Shown: positions 1-9,194, counted from the first letter of the stretch. The stretch: 45,366 bases of DNA from Bacteroidota bacterium (GCA_005788265.1 SXYR01000161.1:1-45366); one strand, 5' to 3'. Translations and numbers: made by a program. The notes: generated by a model not told the origin, from the letters alone.

Positions 1-2034
1 GCTTGGTCAACTGCACAAACGGCTACCAATTTCAACATGGTATTGCCCATGGACACAAGCAAGGCTTTTGTAAGAACAGAAGTAAAAATGTCTTACGACA
101 GTTCTGGAATCTATATCATCACCATCAACTACATAGATCCTGGACAAAAATTCATGGTTGAATCATTGAAACGTGATTTCAATTTTGGGAAGAACGATAA
201 TTTTCTTTTATTCATGGATCCCTTCAATGATCAGACCAATGGATTTACATTCGGATCCAATGCAGCAGGTGCACAATGGGATGGGTTGTTGTACGATGGT
301 GGAAAAGCAGATTTAAATTGGGACAACAAATGGAATTCAGCATCCAAATATTATGATGACAAATGGATTTGGGAAGCTTTCATTCCATTCAAAACCATCA
401 GGTATAAAAATGGCATCACAACATGGGGTATTCAATTTAGCAGACTCGATATCTCGAAAGCTGAGAAATCAAGCTGGGCACCTGTTCCAAGGCAATTTCC
501 CACCGCCTCACTTGCCTATACCGGCATACTTGTCTGGGATCAGCCCCCTCCGAATGCCGGTCAAAATATTTCTCTTATACCCTATGTATTGACAGGAGGT
601 TCAAAGAATTTTATTGCCAATACTGCAACAAAATTTAGAAATTCAGTTGGACTGGATGCAAAAATTGCGGTTACATCTTCACTGAATTTAGATTTATCTA
701 TTCATCCCGACTTCTCTCAGGTAGAAGTAGATCGACAAGTGACCAACCTTGATAGATTTGAACTCTTCTTCCCTGAAAGAAGACAGTTCTTTATTGAGAA
801 CGGTGACCAGTTCAACAACTTTGGATACGGAACCCTTCGTCCATTTTTCTCTCGTAGAATCGGATTGAATGCACCTATACAATATGGAGCCAGGTTGAGT
901 GGTAAATTGAATAAGAATTGGAGGATGGGCTTCATGAACATGCAAACAGATCGAAATGTGGCGACCCTTACACCCGTACAGAACTATACTGCATTTGCCA
1001 TTCAAAGAAAAGTATTTGCACGATCCAACATTGGATTGCTGTTTGTAAACAGAGATCAGGTACTGAACAAGGATGAAAAAGCCCCTGCATATTCAAGCAA
1101 TCCATTCAACAGAAATATCGGTTTGGAATACAACCTCGCCTCTTCTAATAACCTGTGGACCGGCAAATACATGGTCCTAAAATCTTTCTCAAAAAATACA
1201 AGCGGTGATGATTTCATCCATGCCGGGAATCTTCAATACAGCAGTAAAAAATGGCTCATCAGCTACCAGCAAGAATCCGTTGGAAGGCAATTCACGGCGG
1301 ACGTAGGATATGTACCAAGAAAAGACTATTTCAAAATCAATCCATCGATCGCCCGAATTTTCTTTTCAAAGAATCCGAAGATAACCAGTCACACAATCAA
1401 ACTGATGAACTTCGATTACTTCACCAGAAAATTAAAGCTAACGGATGCAACAACTTACCTGGCCTATACATTGACCATGCGGACGCAGGCCACCTATACA
1501 ATTTGGACTGCCTATGATTTTATCAAATTGCTTCAACCTTTTGATCCAACCAACTACACCAAGGACACATTGGCAAGAGGCACAAAGCACAGGTGGAATT
1601 CAGTTGGATTTGAATTGTCCTCCAAGCCGCAACAACTCTTTACGTATTTGATTTCTGGCAGATTTGGAGGATACTACTTCAATGGAAATAGAACTTTTGT
1701 CAGTGCTGATTTGGGATATCGATTTCAACCTTACTTCAGCATGACAATGAGTACGAGCTTTAACAATATTGCGCTTCCAGCACCTTGGAACAACAATACA
1801 TTTTGGTTGGTGGGTCCACGAATTGATGTTACGTTTACCAACAAACTATTCTTTACAACTTTTGTACAATACAATAACCAGCAAAACAATATCAACCTCA
1901 ATACAAGATTTCAATGGAGGTACAAGCCTGCATCAGATCTGTTTCTTGTATATACAGACAACTATTTTCCAGCACCATTTAATGTTAAAAACAGGGCATT
2001 GGTGTTGAAATTCAACTACTGGTGGAATTTATAG
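1..2034 (+). CDS. DUF5916 domain-containing outer-membrane protein, 5' end outside window
   Basis: The frame is open from base 1 with no stop upstream of the first ATG (base 37), so the gene is cut by the window edge; 677 codons are visible. The visible N-terminal part (about residues 1-165) resembles the CBM9-like carbohydrate-binding fold that precedes DUF5916, with phrases such as LLFMDPFNDQTNG and WEAFIPFKTIRY. The rest carries the DUF5916 signature around FPERRQFFIENGDQF and FFSRRIG, followed by alternating hydrophobic/aromatic strands ending in NYWWNL, as expected of an outer-membrane beta-barrel. The family is abundant in Bacteroidota and sometimes labelled membrane-associated hydrolase, but no catalytic activity is established as far as I know. 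It converges on the transaldolase gene with a 7-nt gap. Family assignment is firm; function is not. Confidence 0.85.
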   Translation, partial: AWSTAQTATNFNMVLPMDTSKAFVRTEVKMSYDSSGIYIITINYIDPGQKFMVESLKRDFNFGKNDNFLLFMDPFNDQTNGFTFGSNAAGAQWDGLLYDGGKADLNWDNKWNSASKYYDDKWIWEAFIPFKTIRYKNGITTWGIQFSRLDISKAEKSSWAPVPRQFPTASLAYTGILVWDQPPPNAGQNISLIPYVLTGGSKNFIANTATKFRNSVGLDAKIAVTSSLNLDLSIHPDFSQVEVDRQVTNLDRFELFFPERRQFFIENGDQFNNFGYGTLRPFFSRRIGLNAPIQYGARLSGKLNKNWRMGFMNMQTDRNVATLTPVQNYTAFAIQRKVFARSNIGLLFVNRDQVLNKDEKAPAYSSNPFNRNIGLEYNLASSNNLWTGKYMVLKSFSKNTSGDDFIHAGNLQYSSKKWLISYQQESVGRQFTADVGYVPRKDYFKINPSIARIFFSKNPKITSHTIKLMNFDYFTRKLKLTDATTYLAYTLTMRTQATYTIWTAYDFIKLLQPFDPTNYTKDTLARGTKHRWNSVGFELSSKPQQLFTYLISGRFGGYYFNGNRTFVSADLGYRFQPYFSMTMSTSFNNIALPAPWNNNTFWLVGPRIDVTFTNKLFFTTFVQYNNQQNNINLNTRFQWRYKPASDLFLVYTDNYFPAPFNVKNRALVLKFNYWWNL

Positions 2035-2041
2035 ATGGAGC

Positions 2042-2692
2042 CTACATCTTTTTAGCATCCTCCAGAAACTTAGCCAACCCTATATCGGTCAGCGGATGCT
2101 TGAGAAGACCCAAGATTGAATCCAAAGGACAAGTACAAACATGTGCTCCTGCTTCTGCAGATCGAACGATGTGCAGTGCATTGCGAATAGATGCAGCAAG
2201 AATTTGTGTATCAAATCCCTGTATGCTGTAAATATGATTGATTTGTTCAATCAATAGAATGCCATCCCAATTGCTGTCATCAACACGTCCAATGAAAGGA
2301 GAAACATAGCTTGCGCCTGCCTTGGCAGCAAGGATTGCTTGTCCCGCTGAGAATACCAATGTGCAATTTGTTCTGATGCCATTATCGGTAAACCATTTGA
2401 TTGCCTTGATCCCGTCTTTGATCATAGGAACTTTAACGACAATATTCTTGTGAATGGCTGCCAGTTTCTTTCCTTCCTCTACCATGGTTTTAAAATCAGT
2501 CGACAGTACTTCTGCACTCACATCACCATCTACCAAAGCACAGATATCTGCATAATGCTTTAGGATATTCTCTTCCCCTTTTATTCCCTCTTTTGCCATG
2601 AGAGATGGATTGGTTGTAACTCCATCCAAAATGCCGAGATCATTTGCTTCTTTAATATGTGCAAGATTGGCTGTATCTATAAAGAATTTCAT
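2042..2692 (-). CDS. tal: Transaldolase / fructose-6-phosphate aldolase-type (TalC/FSA family)
   Basis: A 216-residue protein of the short transaldolase subfamily (about 215-220 residues, compared with about 316 for TalA/B). It is expected to act in the cytosol on C3 dihydroxyacetone transfer in the non-oxidative pentose phosphate pathway, or as a fructose-6-phosphate aldolase. The family opening MKFFIDTAN and the GVTTNPSL phosphate/substrate loop (about 24-31) are present. The Schiff-base lysine is K87 in VVKVPM, and SPFIGRVDD follows at about 130-140. Sequence alone does not separate transaldolase from aldolase activity. The gene lies downstream of the SRP RNA on the same strand, about 70 nt away, and converges on the DUF5916 gene. 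ATG start; length matches the family. Confidence 0.93.
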   Translation of the reverse strand: MKFFIDTANLAHIKEANDLGILDGVTTNPSLMAKEGIKGEENILKHYADICALVDGDVSAEVLSTDFKTMVEEGKKLAAIHKNIVVKVPMIKDGIKAIKWFTDNGIRTNCTLVFSAGQAILAAKAGASYVSPFIGRVDDSNWDGILLIEQINHIYSIQGFDTQILAASIRNALHIVRSAEAGAHVCTCPLDSILGLLKHPLTDIGLAKFLEDAKKM

Positions 2693-2760
2693 ACAGGAAA
2701 ATTTTGGGCAAATTAATTAAAAGAAGAGGAAAGTTAAAGGAGAGATATGCACAAAAAAAA

Positions 2761-2853
2761 GCAGGTTGATTACATCGCACCGCTCAACCGCCTACCCTTG
2801 CTACCTTCCGGTCCTGGGGGAGTTCAGCAGGAGCTGGTCGTGTAAGACCTGCC
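2761..2853 (-). ncRNA. ffs: Bacterial signal recognition particle RNA (4.5S/ffs type)
   Basis: Read on the minus strand, the segment contains the hallmark SRP core: a CCGGAAGG apical tetraloop region followed by TAGCAAGGGTAGG, i.e. the conserved GGAA loop and the asymmetric AGCA internal loop that bind Ffh. The ends pair (GCAGGT at the 5' end, ACCTGC at the 3' end), closing one long hairpin of about 93 nt, typical of the small bacterial SRP RNA without an Alu domain. Eight T residues (minus strand, 2753-2760) follow the closing stem, consistent with intrinsic termination. A perfect Bacteroidota -7 box lies 5-12 nt before the predicted 5' end. Exact ends are inferred from the stem. It sits between the T9SS plug gene and transaldolase, on their strand. 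Confidence 0.93.
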
Positions 2854-2857
2854 GATG

Positions 2858-2865
2858 CAAATATA
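2858..2865 (-). promoter_or_regulatory. Candidate promoter -7 box (TATATTTG) for SRP RNA
   Basis: The minus strand reads TATATTTG, an exact match to the Bacteroidota -7 consensus TAnnTTTG. It ends 4 nt before the predicted 5' end of the SRP RNA, the right distance for a start at about 2853. No clear TTTG -33 element is present at the usual spacing. The box falls between the RNA and the stop codon of the plug gene, and any -33 region would be inside that gene. Confidence 0.55.
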
Positions 2866-2871
2866 CGAAAT

Positions 2872-4155
2872 TCACCTGAGAGATCTATTGAATTGGCTAT
2901 TGATCTGTCGCACTGCAATCAACTGATCTGCCCTTCCTCCCAGTTCGCGGTAGTATACCAGCACCATATAACTGTTTTCAGTCTCCCATGCATCCTGCTC
3001 AGGAATGGTGCTATTGTAAACCTTTTTTCCATTTTCTTCCGTACGAATGGCATACTGATAATCGTAATATCCTTGTTTTAACAACATGGATCCTTCATAA
3101 ATGCCCTTGTCGGCATTGAAAGTCATAAGCGCATCTGGGTCATCGCCATAATTGGATAGTTGTCCAAAAATGACTAAGTCACCTTTTGGGTATCCCAAAC
3201 CGTCTTTGGGTTTGAATGTAAAATACACACGCGCATAATCTGCATTCCAAAAGGGATTCAGGTTGTCGATTGTTTCATTGACATACAATCCGTTTAAATC
3301 ACGGTAATAAAAATATTGCCTTGGTAACCTGGGTTGATCCTCTTTGACAAAAAGTTCAAATGCAGTATTGGTGTTCTGTTGTTTGGTGATTCTGTCACCC
3401 AGCAAACGGAAGCTCCTCAAATTCAACCACCTGAATTCCTTACCTGCAGCAAAGAGCATGGTATTTTCATTGTTGTACTGCAACGATCCCTGGCGAATGA
3501 AAGTAGGCTGATTCAAAGAAATCATATGATCCCACCTGAAATTTTGAAGGATCTTCAATTGCAACTGCTGTTGCGGATATCGGACATCGAAATTGGTCGT
3601 TTCCAACTGAATTTGCATCCGATGATGTGTTTGAAAATATTGTTGATTAAATGGTTGCGTTACTTGCATGCCTACATTGATTTTCTCATCTAGCACAAAC
3701 ATCCGCTTTGTGAACACCAATTTACTGGTATCGCCATCCAGAAAAACTTTAAGCAGATAATTACCGGATTTGGTAGGTTGACAATTTCGATCGGGCATGG
3801 CAGCCTGATAGTGGGTATAACGGGTGAGAGAGATGCTAGAGGCTTTGTAATTGTTGATCCTCACCTGACTAAAGCCCTTTACGTAATCAAAATAGTTTAA
3901 TTGAGCGGGCAACCAATCTGCATTGCACAATTGAATGGTGTAATAATAATTTTTCACTCCCCCATCCATATCATCAAAATGAAGTTCAAGAAGATCAGTG
4001 GAATTTAACCGAATGATGGGATATGATAAAGGATCACCCGCACGATTGAGCCGAATGGTTTTTACATGAGATGCAAATACTTTATCGGGTTGTGCATATA
4101 CAAAACCAGCCATCAGCAATGCAATAAAAAGGAGCAAGGGGGTGAAACGGATCAT
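2872..4155 (-). CDS. Type IX secretion system plug protein (DUF5103)
   Basis: A 427-residue protein with an N-terminal signal peptide (hydrophobic LLLFIALLMAGFVYA, then QPDK at about 23). It matches my memory of DUF5103, renamed the T9SS plug domains. Recognisable parts are LNSTDLLELHFDDMDGG and YYYTIQLCNADW near the N-terminus and YYYRDLNGLYV with YARVYFTF in the second half. In Flavobacterium johnsoniae the Plug protein closes the periplasmic end of the SprA translocon, so a periplasmic role at the outer-membrane secretion pore is expected. Only porQ among other T9SS genes is in the window. The gene is divergent from the LolE-like permease with a short shared upstream region, and the SRP RNA promoter abuts its 3' end. 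ATG start. The plug role is inferred from the family. Confidence 0.82.
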   Translation of the reverse strand: MIRFTPLLLFIALLMAGFVYAQPDKVFASHVKTIRLNRAGDPLSYPIIRLNSTDLLELHFDDMDGGVKNYYYTIQLCNADWLPAQLNYFDYVKGFSQVRINNYKASSISLTRYTHYQAAMPDRNCQPTKSGNYLLKVFLDGDTSKLVFTKRMFVLDEKINVGMQVTQPFNQQYFQTHHRMQIQLETTNFDVRYPQQQLQLKILQNFRWDHMISLNQPTFIRQGSLQYNNENTMLFAAGKEFRWLNLRSFRLLGDRITKQQNTNTAFELFVKEDQPRLPRQYFYYRDLNGLYVNETIDNLNPFWNADYARVYFTFKPKDGLGYPKGDLVIFGQLSNYGDDPDALMTFNADKGIYEGSMLLKQGYYDYQYAIRTEENGKKVYNSTIPEQDAWETENSYMVLVYYRELGGRADQLIAVRQINSQFNRSLR

Positions 4156-4220
4156 AAGGAGGACTTATGAAACGAAAATAATCAATAATTGATTTGTACT
4201 TTTATGAGACAATCAATTAT

Positions 4221-5453
4221 TTGAAACCATCCCTTTTCATTGTCAGAAAACTCATCACAGCGCCAAAGAAGGCGTTTTCAGCAATGATCATGAGAATAAG
4301 CATCATTGCTACAACCATCAGTGTCACTGCCATGATACTGGCGAGCTCCTTTGTAAATGGTTTTCAGCAAGTGGTAGCAGATAAAATTTTTTCATTTTGG
4401 GGACATATAAGGGTCGAGCACTATGAGCCCGTTCGCTCAACCAATGCAGAGGCAGCACTCATCAAAAAAAATGATTCTCTCAAACAATTTTTACTATCTC
4501 ATGCCAACATAGCGTCGGTTTCTAGCTTTGTAACACACTCAGCGGTACTCAGTGCCAACAACAGCATTGAGGGTATTGTGATCAAAGGAGTATCCAGCGA
4601 CTACCCCGTTTCTAATTTTCAGCAATATATCCGCCAAGGTAAAATGCCAAACTGGAGTGATTCAGGCACACAAAATCAGATGCTCGTATCAGCCTATACC
4701 GCAAATCAGTTAAAACTATCGGTTGGAGATGAATTGCTGGTTTATTTCATTTCTAAAAATGCCGATGTTCCAAAAGTTCGCAAGATGAAAATCACTGGCA
4801 TTTTCAATATTGGAATTGATATATTCGATCAATCGTATGCCATTGCTCAGCTTGATTATTTGAACAATGTAAATCAACTGTCAAATGACGAAATCAATGG
4901 ATATGAAATAACATTGAAAAATTCATCCATGCTGGATGAAACAGCCAACGCGATTTTCCCTGTTTTACCTGTAGGCTGGAACGCCATCACCTTGAAAGAA
5001 CTTTCTCCAGAAATATTTGACTGGCTTGCGCTGCAGGATACAAATAAATATATTTTCATGGGACTGATGTTGGTAGTTGCCATCATCAACATGATCAGCT
5101 GCCTGATTATATTATTATTGGAGCGGACCAATATGATTGCGGTGTTAAAATCATTTGGTGCTGCAGACAAGATGATCAGAAATATATTTGTGCTCTATGG
5201 CAGCTGGATTACCGGCATTGGTATTGCAACCGGAAGTATTGCTGGGATCGTATTGTGTCTGATCCAAGAACAGTGGCCCTTCATAAAATTGAATGAAGAA
5301 GTATATTATGTAAGCACTGCCCCTGTTCAAATAAAATGGATACAAATCCTTGTCATCATTCTTGGAACACTGATCATCTCCACGATGATATTGTTGATTC
5401 CTGCGGCTGTTGGCAAAAAAATCAATATTTCAAAAACACTGCAGTTCAAATAA
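4221..5453 (+). CDS. LolE/FtsX-like ABC transporter permease
   Basis: Four membrane spans in the LolC/LolE/FtsX arrangement: one near the N-terminus (about IIATTISVTAMILASSFVNGF), a roughly 220-residue periplasmic MacB-type core, then three spans in the last 150 residues. Such permeases pair with an ATPase to extract lipoproteins or other substrates from the inner membrane; no LolD-like ATPase is next to it. The start is uncertain. The frame opens at a TTG at 4194, but family members begin 3-5 residues before a SLFIxRxL phrase, which favours the TTG at 4221 (MKPSLFIVRKL). No ATG occurs before 4284, and starting there would remove the cytoplasmic lead. The stop codon abuts that of the SpoU methylase with zero gap. 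An in-frame ATG with a strong Shine-Dalgarno sequence lies upstream but is cut off by a stop (see findings). Confidence 0.85.
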   Translation: MKPSLFIVRKLITAPKKAFSAMIMRISIIATTISVTAMILASSFVNGFQQVVADKIFSFWGHIRVEHYEPVRSTNAEAALIKKNDSLKQFLLSHANIASVSSFVTHSAVLSANNSIEGIVIKGVSSDYPVSNFQQYIRQGKMPNWSDSGTQNQMLVSAYTANQLKLSVGDELLVYFISKNADVPKVRKMKITGIFNIGIDIFDQSYAIAQLDYLNNVNQLSNDEINGYEITLKNSSMLDETANAIFPVLPVGWNAITLKELSPEIFDWLALQDTNKYIFMGLMLVVAIINMISCLIILLLERTNMIAVLKSFGAADKMIRNIFVLYGSWITGIGIATGSIAGIVLCLIQEQWPFIKLNEEVYYVSTAPVQIKWIQILVIILGTLIISTMILLIPAAVGKKINISKTLQFK

Positions 5454-6194
5454 CTACTTGATGCATGCTGAAAGAATGATGGAGGTTGCAACTGCAGCGT
5501 TCAGTGACTCGGCATTCCCTATTTTTGGAATGGAAATTTGACGCGGATTAAATTTCAATATTTCACTTGATACACCTGTCGATTCATTTCCAATGATCAA
5601 CATGCAGGGATGATTGAATTCGATTTCATGTATAGAGGTTCCTCCTAGTACAGCAGCAAATACAGGAATATTGGAATTTGCATGAATAAATGCTAACAGC
5701 TCAGTATAATACACATTTACACGCATCATACTTCCCATGGCAGACTGTACAACTTTGGGATTGAAAACATCAACGGTATCCTGAGAGCATACAATGTCCC
5801 TCACACCAAACCAATCACATGCACGGATGATGGTTCCAAGATTGCCGGGATCCTGAATGCGATCCAAGACTACAGTTACACCCTTCGGATTGTATGTTTT
5901 GATATGATTCGTGGAAATTTCAACCAAAGCTAGAACCTCTTGGGGTGATTTCTGAGATGAAATTTTCAATAGCTCAAATTCTTCTACTGCATGGGTTTGA
6001 ATAGACGAGGGAATGGCAACATTGCGTTTATCATACCATTCTCTCAAGGCATAAATACTTTTCACCTTTTGCTGGGGTTCCCTTAACAGCTCATCAACCA
6101 TTTTTAAACCCTCCACAACAAAAACCCCCTCTTGATCCCTGAATTTTTTATGGGATAAACTTTGAATATATTTGATATCTGATTTTGAAAGCAT
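5454..6194 (-). CDS. TrmH/SpoU-family RNA 2'-O-methyltransferase
   Basis: A 246-residue protein with the two-part SpoU layout: an N-terminal substrate-binding domain (about 1-95, phrase GVFVVEGLKMVDE) and a C-terminal SPOUT domain with knotted S-adenosylmethionine site. Motif 1 is LDRIQDPGNLGTIIR (about 110-124). Motif 2 is LIIGNESTGVS and motif 3 is ISIPKIGNAESLNAAVA near the end. It should methylate the 2'-OH of a ribose in rRNA or tRNA; the exact nucleotide cannot be told. It diverges from tamL with only 20 nt between start codons, so each gene's promoter must lie at least partly within the other gene. Its stop codon touches the permease stop. ATG start; full length. Confidence 0.92.
   Translation of the reverse strand: MLSKSDIKYIQSLSHKKFRDQEGVFVVEGLKMVDELLREPQQKVKSIYALREWYDKRNVAIPSSIQTHAVEEFELLKISSQKSPQEVLALVEISTNHIKTYNPKGVTVVLDRIQDPGNLGTIIRACDWFGVRDIVCSQDTVDVFNPKVVQSAMGSMMRVNVYYTELLAFIHANSNIPVFAAVLGGTSIHEIEFNHPCMLIIGNESTGVSSEILKFNPRQISIPKIGNAESLNAAVATSIILSACIK
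6167..6174 (+). promoter_or_regulatory. Candidate -7 box (TATATTTG) for tamL, inside the methylase 5' end
   Basis: The plus strand reads TATATTTG, an exact TAnnTTTG match, about 40 nt before the tamL start codon. It lies inside the first codons of the divergent SpoU gene because the intergenic gap is only 20 nt. The -33 region is T-rich but lacks a clear TTTG. In AT-rich DNA this could be chance; position is the main support. Confidence 0.35.
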
Positions 6195-6214
6195 TTTCTG
6201 TTTAAAATTATTGG

Positions 6215-8605
6215 TTGGGCAACAACTTAAAATACATTGTTATTTGCGCAGTCATGTTCATCATGACAGCGATCTCATGTACTGTAGTAAAAAAAGCCCC
6301 CAATCTGCCTTTTCATTTCGAAAATAACATAAAAATTGATGGGAATTTAACAAAGGACCAGAAGAATGAGCTGGAGAACAGCTTATTCACACAAATTGAG
6401 GACAGTGCGCAAATCAGGGTTGCATCAAAAATACCATGGCCTTCTTTCCCCTTCATTTTACCTGTTGAAGTAATGGAAAAACCCACCACCTTTAAAAAAG
6501 AGGCCCTTCAACAATCTGTAGTGAACATGCAAAATTTAATGAGCAGCATGGGCTACAGAAAGGCTGCCATCAGTTTTGATACCACTCTATTTACGAAAAA
6601 AAAACAACAGAGAATTACAACCAATTTTCACGTCGATCCCGGAAATAGATTTTATATTGATACGATTATCTATTCTTTCAAAGACAGTGCACTGCAATCA
6701 CTTGCACGCTTACAATCTGCAAATGCTTTGCCCATCAAAGGAGCTGCGTTTGATTACAACCTGATTGATGCAGAAATCAATAGACTCACAGATGTATTTC
6801 AAAACAACGGGTTTTTTAAAATCAATAAAGAGGACCTCATAGCAGAAGTAGACACGAATTATGTTGATTTATACGATGCTGCCATTGATCCATTTGAATT
6901 GGCGAGCAGACTTTCGGATATACAATCTAAAAAAGATCAACCTTTCATAAAACTTACATTCAGATTGAGGTCCAATGTTGACAGCACCCATTTTACTGCT
7001 TATACAGTGGGCGGACTGACCATCTTTCCAGACCTGAAGACCGACGAATTCAGTCAGATCACCGATTCAAATTTTACCAATACCGATCAGATCAAAGTCA
7101 TTTCGCTGCACAATACGTTTCATGATGCCTTCATCAAGGAAAACATTGCCATGAAGCCCGGCTCGTTATTTAAAAGGGATGATTACAGCAGAACCCTCAA
7201 TAATTTTAATAAACTGGGAACATGGCAAAACATCAATATCACCAACAAAGTAGATGAGACCAATAAAAAAATAGATTATATCCTCAGCCTTCAGCCAACA
7301 AAAAAACAATATTTTGGAATTGACCTGGAAGGCAGCAGCATCCTCAATTCTTCTGCACTATCACTGGTGAGCAGCGGCAGAATTGGCATTGCAACCAATT
7401 TTACTTTGAGAAACAGAAATATTGGCAAGCGGGCTATCCAACTGGAGAACAGCATTCGAACAGGCGTTGAATTCAACAATTTCGACAGACTCCTTTCCGG
7501 TGAAACATCGCTTACCAACCGCATCACGTTTCCATGGCTGGTGGCTCCTGTGAGCAGCCGGGCCAAAGCATATTTTCAACAAGCCAAAACCATTGCGTCG
7601 GTTGATTTTGCTTATATAGACAGGTTTCGCTTTTTCAACCTCAATACCTTCAATACTTTTTTTGGCTACGACTGGAAACCCAATCCATTTACCTCTTGGC
7701 AGATCAAACCAATCAATTTTGAATACACCCGCTTCAAACCTGATAGCCTCTTCTTGGAATCCATCAGCAATTTTCCCTTGCTGCTGTATACATACAACAA
7801 CGGTTTAATTGTTGGATCGAATGCACTTTTCAATCGAAACATTACACCACATAAACCGAATGACAAAACACTGATCAGGTTTTTTGCGGAAGGAAGCGGA
7901 TTGCTTGCAGGTGCCCTTTTTTACAACGAGACAAAACCTGGAAAATCACTCAGCAATTTATACCGGTATTTTAAATTTGATGCCGAAATCAAGCACATCA
8001 TTACCCGCAGGGAAAACAGCATGCATTTTAGGCTCTATGCAGGTGCAGGCTGGGCATTTTCCACCGGTTCAAGAAAAGGTCAGGTTACACTCCCCTTCTT
8101 TAAAAGCTTTGTAGCAGGTGGACCCAACAGCATGAGAGGTTGGCCCATTCGGAAACTGGGTATTGGCTCCAATGTTTTTTATGACACAGTTGCCAATGGG
8201 ACCTTCAACGACAAATATGCAGACATCCAAATTGAAGCAAATGCCGAATACAGATTCAACCTGTTTCCTTTTTATGGATTCATGATGCGGGGAGCAGTAT
8301 TCACAGATGCAGGCAATATATGGTTTAGGAATGATCTGGAAGGTGGATTGAAAAACGCAGGTTTCAAGTTCAACAGATTTGACAGAGACCTGGCGATTGC
8401 AAGTGGATTTGGAGCCAGAGTTGATTTCAATTACTTCCTGTTGCGATTCGACTTGGGATTTCCCATCAAAGATCCCAGGTACGGTCCTGACAACAAAGGA
8501 AATGCAAACATCGAGCGGTTCTACTCCAATAAATACGGTGGATGGTTTGTGAATGGCGTTTGGCATAAGCCAAGTTTTCAATTCGCCATTGGATATCCCT
8601 TCTGA
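6215..8605 (+). CDS. tamL: TamL: lipoprotein-type TamA/BamA-superfamily outer-membrane protein
   Basis: A 796-residue BamA/Omp85-superfamily protein with a lipoprotein signal: hydrophobic residues 6-19, then lipobox TAISC with C22 as the predicted lipidated cysteine. POTRA-like regions span about 30-370 and a 16-strand-type barrel follows. Barrel signatures include the loop-6 motif GGPNSMRGW (635-643, R641 the conserved arginine), GAVFTDAGNIW and LRFDLGFPIKDPR near the C-terminus. A lipid-anchored TamA-like protein is the Bacteroidota TamL type, which partners TamB in outer-membrane biogenesis. No tamB is adjacent; the next gene is on the opposite strand. The start is TTG (6215); the ATG at 6254 would leave only nine residues before the lipobox cysteine and destroy the signal peptide. 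The 3' end abuts the YkgJ-family gene. Confidence 0.85.
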   Translation: MGNNLKYIVICAVMFIMTAISCTVVKKAPNLPFHFENNIKIDGNLTKDQKNELENSLFTQIEDSAQIRVASKIPWPSFPFILPVEVMEKPTTFKKEALQQSVVNMQNLMSSMGYRKAAISFDTTLFTKKKQQRITTNFHVDPGNRFYIDTIIYSFKDSALQSLARLQSANALPIKGAAFDYNLIDAEINRLTDVFQNNGFFKINKEDLIAEVDTNYVDLYDAAIDPFELASRLSDIQSKKDQPFIKLTFRLRSNVDSTHFTAYTVGGLTIFPDLKTDEFSQITDSNFTNTDQIKVISLHNTFHDAFIKENIAMKPGSLFKRDDYSRTLNNFNKLGTWQNINITNKVDETNKKIDYILSLQPTKKQYFGIDLEGSSILNSSALSLVSSGRIGIATNFTLRNRNIGKRAIQLENSIRTGVEFNNFDRLLSGETSLTNRITFPWLVAPVSSRAKAYFQQAKTIASVDFAYIDRFRFFNLNTFNTFFGYDWKPNPFTSWQIKPINFEYTRFKPDSLFLESISNFPLLLYTYNNGLIVGSNALFNRNITPHKPNDKTLIRFFAEGSGLLAGALFYNETKPGKSLSNLYRYFKFDAEIKHIITRRENSMHFRLYAGAGWAFSTGSRKGQVTLPFFKSFVAGGPNSMRGWPIRKLGIGSNVFYDTVANGTFNDKYADIQIEANAEYRFNLFPFYGFMMRGAVFTDAGNIWFRNDLEGGLKNAGFKFNRFDRDLAIASGFGARVDFNYFLLRFDLGFPIKDPRYGPDNKGNANIERFYSNKYGGWFVNGVWHKPSFQFAIGYPF

Positions 8606-9121
8606 TTATTGGGATACTTTCATCAACTCCTGCATCTTGGTAACCATGGTATAAGTAGCAGGACAATACTCAATATTCTGATGATGCACATGCATATAGT
8701 CGACCATTTTTTTCTTGGTTAAATGCGGAAAACCTGCACAATCAGCTGGACGTATGCTGTATATTGAACAATAATTTGTTTTCAGATCTAAAAATTGACA
8801 AGGCGTCTGTTTGTTCATCCAATCGCCTGCCTTGTCTTTGTACAACCATTTCTTCTTGAATTGATCCGGCGTTTGTTTAAAATGTCCCGCAATTCTTTTG
8901 ATATCTTCTGCGGTGAATGTCGGGGTCATGGTCCTGCAACAATTGGCACATGCGAGACAGTCAACTTCCTTCCAAACTTCCTTGTCAATCGTTGCTGCCA
9001 TTGTATCCAATCCTTTGGGCGTTTTTGTTTTCAATCTTGTGAGAAAAGCTCTCAACGTTTTTTTATTCTTCCCTGCTTTGATCTTGAATGTTTTAAAACT
9101 GAAACCAACTGCTTTTGCCAC
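8606..9121 (-). CDS. YkgJ-family cysteine-cluster protein
   Basis: A 171-residue protein with the YkgJ (putative zinc- or iron-chelating) signature: C55, C58, C61 and C62 in CLACANCC, then C108 (TPCQFL), C118 (YCSIYSIRPADC), C128 and C153. All eight cysteines of the usual pattern are present. No enzymatic role is established; metal or Fe-S binding is inferred. About 40 basic residues precede the cluster, a lysine-rich lead (KIKAGKNKK). The start codon is GTG at 9121; the next in-frame ATG (M41) would still keep the cluster. The stop codon touches that of tamL with no gap, and the gene is divergent from the recombinase gene 73 nt away. Confidence 0.82.
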   Translation of the reverse strand: MAKAVGFSFKTFKIKAGKNKKTLRAFLTRLKTKTPKGLDTMAATIDKEVWKEVDCLACANCCRTMTPTFTAEDIKRIAGHFKQTPDQFKKKWLYKDKAGDWMNKQTPCQFLDLKTNYCSIYSIRPADCAGFPHLTKKKMVDYMHVHHQNIEYCPATYTMVTKMQELMKVSQ

Positions 9122-9194
9122 AAGAATATTTTAATGATTAAATTGAGGAACGAATTTAGTTCATAAACACATACAATAGAACAGAGATTGATTC

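Noticed and set aside
8069-8581. Long open frame antisense to tamL (170 codons, minus strand)
   Set aside because: It has no family resemblance or spacing logic and is explained by codon usage of the real gene on the other strand. The same applies to 13639-14139, 15089-15580 and 33829-34356.
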